Positions 56,535-64,000 of a stretch of 64,000 nt of DNA are shown here, piece by piece. The notes beneath the pieces are model-generated. The model made no database searches and was not told where the DNA came from. It was given only the letters and a program-made list of their open reading frames with translations. The position numbers were made by a program, and so were the translations under genes. The stretch covers positions 121,667,801-121,731,800 of the forward strand of contig NC_084663.1 in NCBI RefSeq assembly GCF_028389875.1, given 5' to 3'. The stretch comes from Rhea pennata (taxonomy: Eukaryota > Chordata > Aves > Rheiformes > Rheidae). Numbering within the stretch: the stretch's first letter is position 1; the number at the start of each line of letters is the position of its first letter.

Positions 56535-59500
56535 CTATTAGGAAGAGGAAAAAAAAAAAAAAAAAGGGAGACATTATAAATTAGAGACCATTTATAGACA
56601 GAAAGTTTACATTCAATTCCATGTCTTAGTCTTTAAATTTTAGCAGATGTCTTAATTACATTTAAACTGCAGTCAGATATATTTTTTTGTACTAATGATT
56701 GTAGTTTTATGAAGTTTTCCACACTTCTCTTTTTGCAGTTATCCAGAGACCAAATGTAAAGGTTTTAGTGAAATACACTTAAGATACAAGCTAACAGATA
56801 AGATATTCAAGGAAAATACACCAACATTAAAAATTTCTCTCCTTCAATGCTTATGGTGAAAATACCAACATTCTAGCTGAGAAGGCTTAATATCACACCA
56901 ATAGTATAGAGATTATAAGCACAAGGCATTAGAAACTGTTATGTTTTGTTAAAAAGACATCAGCAATGCATAGCCAATATGCTTGCTGGGTTGTCCCAGA
57001 TTCTGTATCTAGATGAAGCTAAACTGCTCAAGAAGGAAAAATGCTCTGAAGAACAAGGCAAGAGTGTCTCAGGAAATTTTTCTCATTTAAACAAACCACT
57101 TTGAATTTACAAGAAATACAGTTTTATTTCAGGGGGGAATCAAAGAAGTGTCTTTGCTAGATACATGACACTACTTGAGCTATACAGCAACTGATTTGAG
57201 GCTACCTGAGTGGGAACTAAGAACTTGGGGCTTTTTTTGAAAACATCTCTCATATGTGAAAGACGAGACTACAAAAGCAAAAAAGCTGGTCTAACGCAAA
57301 TAAGTAGTGATAACACCATCATTTCTGCCAAATAAAAACTTCCTGCCAGAGAAGCAGTCAGTCATTCCCTTTAGGGCGGGGAAAATATATCATCTTGTCA
57401 CTCTAATGGCAGAATTCAGATGTGTCCTTCAGAGCCCTTTTCTTTCACCCCCTCTCAGCCTTCACCTCCTTCCCTGAGGTGCCATTCCTCACTGGACAGA
57501 AGCCCTAGTTCACCAGTATAACCACCTGAATTTGGGAGTAACCAAAGGATTTTACTCTTTGAGCTAGCAGCTGATGTACAGCATTATCAGGGGATTTGCT
57601 TTGGAATTCTGCAATCAATCTAGGAAAGTAAAACAAGCTGCGTAGTTTCCAAACATTCAAGGCAGCAACGAATGCTTTTGTCCACAGTACCCAATCTGAC
57701 TACCAAAAGATGAATCAACCGCAGAAAAGTTAATTAACAGTATAAATATAGCCAAAAACAGGTTACACAGTGATCTCCAGCAAGAGAAGAAAAGAATTCA
57801 TTGTGTGATACAATCTCTGGGAGGGAGGGATGGGGGTGGAGTGGAGGGGGAAGCAAGCAAGAACAACAGCAATGTACACCACCTGCCAGCATGTACTTCT
57901 CGCTCACATACTTGATCACTTCTTTGGACAGAAGAACATTTTCTAAAAGCCACTATCAAAAGAAAGATATGTTTAAGAGCTCTTTTGAACAGATAGGGCT
58001 ACACTACAGAAATATAAAGTGTTATTCCACAGCTGACAGCAGGACCAAGGCCTCCTGTATAACATAAGCATAAAAAATACTTATGGTTTCAAATACAAGA
58101 TAGAATGAGGTTGAGTGGGTTGAATTAGCATGGGTCACTGTAGCTAACACGTCTAATTCTAATTATTGCAGTATGGAGCCATTTACACTGTAGCTTTGGA
58201 GTACAACTGACAGCTTCTGTTGTCAATCACCAGTGGGCTCTTTAGACAATTAAGAAAATAAGCCAAAATATTAAAAAAAAAAACGTAATTTTTGTTTCTA
58301 ATAAAGCTTCTCTCTGACTGTCTCATGGCAAACATGCAGGATGTAAAAGCAGTGATAGGAAGCATCCACCTACATAGTTTAGTGCTTTGTCAGACAAAGG
58401 ATTCTGTGAACTTAAAATATTCAGTAGTTCTCCCTCACCCTCACTGGAGGAAAGGAGGAGAAGTTTTGAACCAAGTGTTATTCCTTAGTAACAGGAAAAG
58501 GCATCTTCAGTGCAGAATCCTTCCTTTCTTTAACATAATACTGGGTAAGTTAACAATCACTGAAGTAAATGCAAGCCCCAGAATAGCATCTTGACTATAA
58601 GCCTATGAAAATAGTGAAGTTAAAAAAAACAGCTACAAGAGAAGCCTGTGATGAACAGAAGCTCACTTGAGACTCTCTACTGATTCAGAACTTATGTGCC
58701 AGTGTTATCAGCCTGCCAACACTTTAAAAATCAACTTTGATGTCATCTGTGAAAAGAAACCCTATGAAAAATTAACATATTGAAGCACTAGGGTGGAGTA
58801 GTGTAATTCATGTTTTGGACTTTAAACAAGCTTCTGTTGTCAAGATCAGATGAGGTGAAAGCTCTGAAGGTGGAAAAATACTTATGCAGCACTCCAGAAT
58901 TAGAGAAGTACTCCTATTCTAGTGGAAAAATGAATGGGGGATCTGCAACCCTTTTGCTGAAGCCAATACTATGCTGCTCAAGAACACTCCTCATTTCCCA
59001 AAACAGACATATTTTGCTTGGCAGATGATGAAAATAAAGCCACATTTACATGCTCATATGACCTACCATTACTGATGAAACACAGTAATAATGAAATCAA
59101 GTTGTTCAGTTCAAGCTTCAGAGCATTCATAGTGGGTACCAATGGTACAAAAATAAAATTCAACTTGAAGCAAAAGAAGCAGTTATATCCTAATTCAATC
59201 CGTTTGTCACAGTCATTAGCACCCAACATGCAAGTTATAACCTATAAAGTGCTGACTGAAGTGACTAAGTCGTGAAGATTTTTGTCCTTTGATACAGCTG
59301 TATGCACGGGATTGCTAAATATCACCACTGGACATAGTCTGCATTAGAAACACCAGAGAAGACAATGCCAGAAAAAAAACACAGTTTTTTTTGGTCCTGC
59401 TGGCCACCAAGAGAGAAACAATCGCTCAGAATTACTACTTGGATATTCCTGCCTGGAACCAGCATGCCGATTATTAATTATGTTATATGATACATTAATG

Positions 59501-62218
59501 AAATGGTCATACAGTGGTTTAAAACAGTGCAGAGCTAGTAAAACAGAAGTGCATATTGACAACTGTGTAGCAATAAGGCACACAGGTGGCACTCCACAGT
59601 GTTAAGATTTAAACCTATCTGTCATTTATCTGTTGTCATCATTGGGACTCCATCTCATGATCATCACAAATGTGCATGAACTCTGGAAGCCAACTGAACC
59701 TTCTGCACCCCCACAAGCACGATGCAAATCTGGTGTTATTAAAGACAAATTTTAAAAGGCCTGTAAACATTGGTAATAAATAGAATTTTGCAGATTCATG
59801 GAGGAGGTCAGCCTGAGGTTTCCAAAAAGACCATTAAGAGAAACACAGCGCATGCCAATGGCTAGAGGAATAAAGTTGATTTAACACATGCTCGGTTGGT
59901 ATGCCATCGTTTACTCACTACGGGAGTAAAGAAAGAGGCTAAGCAGAGACTTCTGAAAAAATCAAGGGCCCACACCTAATTTCTACTGAGACCACATCAG
60001 CATACAGAGTATCGCACAGAAGGGATATTATCAGGTGTGTTAGAAGATGGCAAGCATTATTAAACTATGTTCTAAAAACTTCAAAAGCACTCCAAGAGAG
60101 TCGAAACTTTTCCTTTTGATCAGTTGCTGTTTGTTTTCTAACATTTGTTAGTTTACCCAATACCACCCTCCAGATTCATTTTAGAGTTTAGTATTACTTT
60201 GAACAAACTTGTCTTTAGGCAATGGAGTTCAGATTCCATGTAAGATCAAGCACCACTAATTTATGTGCAAGACATCTTACTAAATGCTAATCCAGTCTAA
60301 GCAGCAATTCATATTTTTAAAGGTAATAATGTGGTTTCTCTCTTCCTTTTATGTTCACAATAAGTTACTTACTAGTCCCCAATGGTCCTATAAAGCTAGA
60401 AAGTAAAGTATTTTAACATAAGACCATCTCTCTTCCCAAAGGAAATGCCTTGCAGCATTGCTGAAGACTTAGATTCAACGGATATCAAATTATGCTTTTT
60501 GCAAAGAAGCACTTATTAGGTACATTTAAACACAAAGACTAAAAACTTCAGCTTGGAAACTGCCTGATACACCTGTTTCTAAGAAGGCTATACTTGCAAA
60601 GCAACTTTGTAGGTTTACCCCAGTCTTAATTTTTCCTCCAGTCTTAATCCCCACCTCACCTCCAATCTGACCCCCACCAAGACTGATACCAGCTAGGTGG
60701 ACTTTTGACCTAAGTCATTACACTCATTCTTACATTTCTCGCTTCTGAAAAAAACCCAACTATTTCCAAAACGCAGATTTCAAGGACTAGACTCAAGCTG
60801 ACATGAGCCAGAGACCTCATGTATATGGACAGAAGCCGTCTGAGGTGTATTTTCAAGTTCAAGAGCAGATTAAATTGTCGATATAGACATAAGTTCTTGG
60901 AAACAAGAACTCTAGGCCAAGAGTCAAATGTCCCAGTATCTAAACTGTACATTCTGTGATGCAAGTGGCTACCCTCAAGGGCTTATGTATAGATAGAAGT
61001 GAAAGTTGCATGCTATTACTCAAACACAAAGAAGAACTTGCTCATGTCCACCACACAGAAGAAACCTTGGGTTGTCACATCTGTTCATAGGAGCGCAGTC
61101 CTTCCTTGTGTTGCGCTTCCAATTCAGTATCCGGGATTCCCACTACCCAAATTAGGCCAGACCTATGCAGACAGCAAAGAATCTCTGAGGGATCCTCGAG
61201 AACAGTTCACGACTACTGGAAGAGGTAGAGCAGAACATGCTCGGAGTACATTCAGTGGGATTTCAGCCTGGATATGAATTCTGTGATAACTTTTGCCTCA
61301 ATAGCCATGCATGGCCGCAGGCTTCCCTGTCATCAAACAACTGAAAGACAGCTATGGTCTTCAGAGATATAAAATATTTTGAGAGATTCACATGAAAAAA
61401 AAAAAACACCCAGCAAGATAGATGCTAAGATGAACTACTCTTAAATGACTCAACAGATTAACACCTGGCTCAGAGGTAATGTTCATGGCAGGGGCAAAAA
61501 ATAAGCTTTGTCTCACTGCCAAAAGATCATGTGACATTTCACATGACAAGAATGAACGAAACCAGAGAGTAAATACTATCAAGACCAGTACTCACACTGA
61601 CTGTACATCACATAAGCACCTCGAGCATGTATATATCGCACTATTCACATACAGGTTGCAGGATAAGCTCCTGGAGGGTGCTCTGCTTTTACATGCAACT
61701 TCTACATTTTTATTTTGACAAAGACCAGTTTCAAACAGCTCGGAATAACAAGCCTGGTGATTACACAGGCAATAGCAATACTCTTTCAGGTAACTTGTTA
61801 TAAACACCACAAAACTGTATTTTGCTCAGATAAAATTTCAAGTGGTATTAAAGCTTCAATTTTAGTATTTTTTAAAAATGATTAATTTTTAGATCTTTCT
61901 AGCTTTATAGAATATTTTCTGACTAAGAGAATGGGGCATTTTTGCTATCCAGCTTGCAAAACTTGTATTTGGAAAGAACTATGAAGAGCTTCTTTTAGTC
62001 AACACTTGATATTTTCAGAAATGCACGAGACATGAAAAAAAATCTAGTAGACTTTCTTCCTGTCTCCAAATTACAGCTATTTTAACAGTTTCTAGGTTTT
62101 ACAGAAGCGCTATATTAAGGGAAGCACTTCTAACATAAAACAACAAACACCATTGGGAGTCACAAGGTTCTGGAAGACAATAAAGCAGTAACATACACAG
62201 CTTATCATGCAGCCATAC
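56535..62218 (-). other. Large WDR4 intron
   Basis: A 5.7 kb AT-rich intron, the largest of WDR4 in the window. Open frames at 57801-58067, 58292-58594 and 60999-61277 on + lack similarity. I recognise no interspersed repeat or RNA gene. Confidence 0.7.
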
Positions 62219-62317
62219 CTGATTGGTTTTGGTTGCCTCAGGTTCACTGAGGTTGCTTAGATGACAGCAGTACACTTCTTTCCCACTTCTGTACTCCCAA
62301 AGTCGTACAGTACAATC
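62219..62317 (-). CDS. WDR4: WDR4 coding exon with WD repeat ([12 protein letters not shown])
   Basis: The acceptor TCTATCCAG precedes GAT on the - strand, and the donor is CAG|GTATGG; 33 whole codons. It reads [20 protein letters not shown] and then [13 protein letters not shown]. Human has [25 protein letters not shown] carries the Trp and Asp-type residues that define the WD repeat. Open sequence upstream of the acceptor is intronic. Confidence 0.98.
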
Positions 62318-63656
62318 CTGGATAGATTCAAGGGGACGCAAGTGATTACTAACAGTACCTCAGGCAAAAAGAGGCCACTTGTGGCCTTCAGCTAAATTCC
62401 ATTTCCCTGAACAGCTTCCCACAGAAGTTGCTAAATAGTCATTTAGTTAAGATCTCAAATTGCAGATAAAGCATTTTAATTAACAGCATTTTTCCCTTCA
62501 ATTTTAAATTATTCAATCATGCTAACTTTAATTCTCCCTTTGAAGTGGAAATTGGGTAGCTGGAGGAATAGATTTCAAGTCTATCTCAAATAGCACAATA
62601 ATACCTGTGCTCAGTATTTTAATGGCAATTCTTTCAGGTTGCCATTCTCCTCCCCTACTCTTATTATCAACCAAATTCTCATCTGATTTAGTAACCTCCT
62701 GGAAAGAAACTAAACACCTTTATAGAAAAACAAAGACATAAAAGAATTTCCCAAGAATGAAACGCAGCCCTAACAAAGCACAAAACACTAACACTAGAGA
62801 TGCTCAAAGAGGAGTCACAGAAGAACAAGAGACAAGAGTCTTAGGGAAGCAACAGCAGCAGTTGAAACCAAATGTGAAGAATTGCTACAACCTTCACAGA
62901 AGGTATTTTTTTCTTCCTATGCAGCTCTGGTAGTCTGAGATATGAAAAATATTGTTTCCCTGTTAGATCAGCTCCATCTGCTTACTATTTACAGTTCTGG
63001 CCTGACAGCAGGAGTCTATCAATTTTTAAAAAAGAAGGGGGTGGGCGGAAGAAACTCACTTCTTCAGTTGTCATCCAAGGCATTGTGTAGCACTGCACTG
63101 CAATCTCTACACAACACATGCTGGACACACTATGGGCACATACAGATGAGGACACAACTCAGAAGGAGCGTCACAGGGGAAAGCAAATGGGAGGGTAAGA
63201 GAGAACTGCTCTTTCATCTTAAGTGCTGTAAAAAATCCCCCTGGGATTCAAAGGCCATAAATTCTCAAGATGCTCATTATGGCAGGCTGGCATAATACCA
63301 ATTTGCTTCAAAGTTGTTTAAACAGTCCATTGATGAAAGTCTGTGCTCTCAAGCAAGAGCTAATGATGAAGAAATATTGAGGACTTTCTACTTTCCCCAT
63401 CCCAAAGAGGTTAACAAGAGGCTAGCTTTATTATGAACACAGTGAAATGGCTCCTATATGCTCTAGTAATAAAATGGCTGAACACAGAACAGAAAGTGGA
63501 AAAAGGGAGTGAGGGCGAGAAGAAAGAGAAAGCTGGAAACCAAAGATAATTTATTCTCAGAGTCCCAGGGGACTTGGAGGCAAGCACAAGCAGATAATAG
63601 TTTTAAGGTCTAAACTTTTCTTAAAAGTACTTTCCAGAAGAAATTGCAATACATAC
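62318..63656 (-). other. WDR4 intron
   Basis: A 1.3 kb intron with canonical ends. The + strand frame at 62942-63295 has no recognisable similarity. Confidence 0.75.
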
Positions 63657-63717
63657 CCCAGAAGCTGACAACAGCAGATCTGGATAGTTGGGTATTACAA
63701 ATATTTTGCTTACAAAC
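63657..63717 (-). CDS. WDR4: WDR4 coding exon (FVSKIFVIPNYPDLLLSASG)
   Basis: Acceptor CCCTTTAG and donor GTATGT on the - strand, 61 nt starting with the last base of a Glu codon. It encodes FVSKIFVIPNYPDLLLSASG; human has [20 protein letters not shown]. This is a propeller strand just before the WD repeat of the next exon. Confidence 0.98.
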
Positions 63718-64000
63718 CTAAAGGGAAAGTAGTCAAAAGTTGAACTCTGTTGCATGGCACTTTGGTCTTTAAACACACACAATAACAGGACTCACCCGCT
63801 TTGAAAGAGAATCTTATAATAACTAAACAAACTGATTCTTCCTATCAGGCTAGTTAAGGGGAAGATAAAGTATATCTACAACACTTAATAGATTATATAT
63901 ACACTATACATAGTGACCTACTTAATAGAAAAAATATTATCCTACCTGCTGACCTCCTCCTGACTGAGCAGGGCTTTGCCATTTAGACCAAAAATACCAA
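63718..64000 (-). other. WDR4 intron (cut by window edge)
   Basis: The right edge of the window lies in an intron. The preceding WDR4 exon, ending in a GHTE-like stretch, is not present here. Confidence 0.7.

Larger units (their letters stand above)
51883..63717 (-). other. WDR4: WDR4 gene, 3' half (6 coding exons, 5' exons outside window)
   Basis: WDR4 is the non-catalytic WD-repeat partner of METTL1; together they place N7-methylguanosine at G46 of many tRNAs (yeast Trm82/Trm8). Six exons (61, 99, 65, 184, 70 and 179 nt) join in frame and encode about 218 residues, matching recalled human WDR4 from about residue 190 of 412 to the C-terminus. Seen in order are the FVSKIFVIP blade, the [14 protein letters not shown] repeat, [31 protein letters not shown] and the basic SSLYKASFDN-KEERLQQQ tail. 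All introns are GT-AG. It converges on PDE9A, in the same order and orientation recalled for human chromosome 21. Upstream exons, including the METTL1-facing DEKIR segment, are to the right of the window. Confidence 0.97.

Noticed and set aside
63945..64000. Possible WDR4 exon ending EEVSR before a GTAGGA donor on -
   Set aside because: Joining it to the exon at 63717 would duplicate the VSR/VSK residues and does not fit the GHTEF context recalled from human; it is better read as intron.

Overview
This is eukaryotic, almost certainly avian, genomic DNA. Exons are short and split by GT-AG introns. Interspersed repeats are sparse and mostly ancient. One younger repeat carries the 3' tail of the bird/reptile CR1 LINE family. 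The species cannot be fixed from the window alone. Two conserved single-copy genes are recognised by translating the exons and comparing them with mammalian proteins recalled from memory.

From 451 to 31749 on the + strand lie the last fifteen coding exons of PDE9A, a cGMP-specific phosphodiesterase. They give 1,309 nt of CDS and about 435 residues: the end of the N-terminal region, the linker and the whole catalytic domain. All exon phases join into one open frame, and the metal and substrate residues of the PDE family are present. The 5' exons lie left of the window. The first large intron holds a CpG island with a G-quadruplex-prone G tract (about 2.7-4.2 kb), a possible internal promoter. 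The C-terminus ends early compared with the recalled human protein, and tail-like sequence survives out of frame in the 3' UTR.

From 63717 down to 51883 on the - strand lie the last six coding exons of WDR4, the WD-repeat partner of the METTL1 tRNA m7G methyltransferase. They give 658 nt and about 218 residues, roughly the C-terminal half. The two genes converge, in the same order and orientation as recalled for human chromosome 21.

The roughly 20 kb between the two stop codons holds no recognised gene. It does hold an orphan pair of CpG islands (36.9-38.9 kb), a tRNA-Phe-headed, CR1-tailed SINE-like element (35.8-36.0 kb), a MIR-like fragment, and an unrecognised cysteine-rich open frame on the - strand (50.5-50.9 kb).

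The PDE9A introns preserve ancient repeats: five palindromic MITE remnants, a decayed CR1-type reverse-transcriptase fragment and a MIR-like SINE fragment. There is no sign of bacterial, CRISPR, phage or viral content. The most unusual items are the tRNA-Phe/CR1 composite, the out-of-frame PDE9A tail, the Cys-rich open frame and the two unexplained CpG-island blocks.
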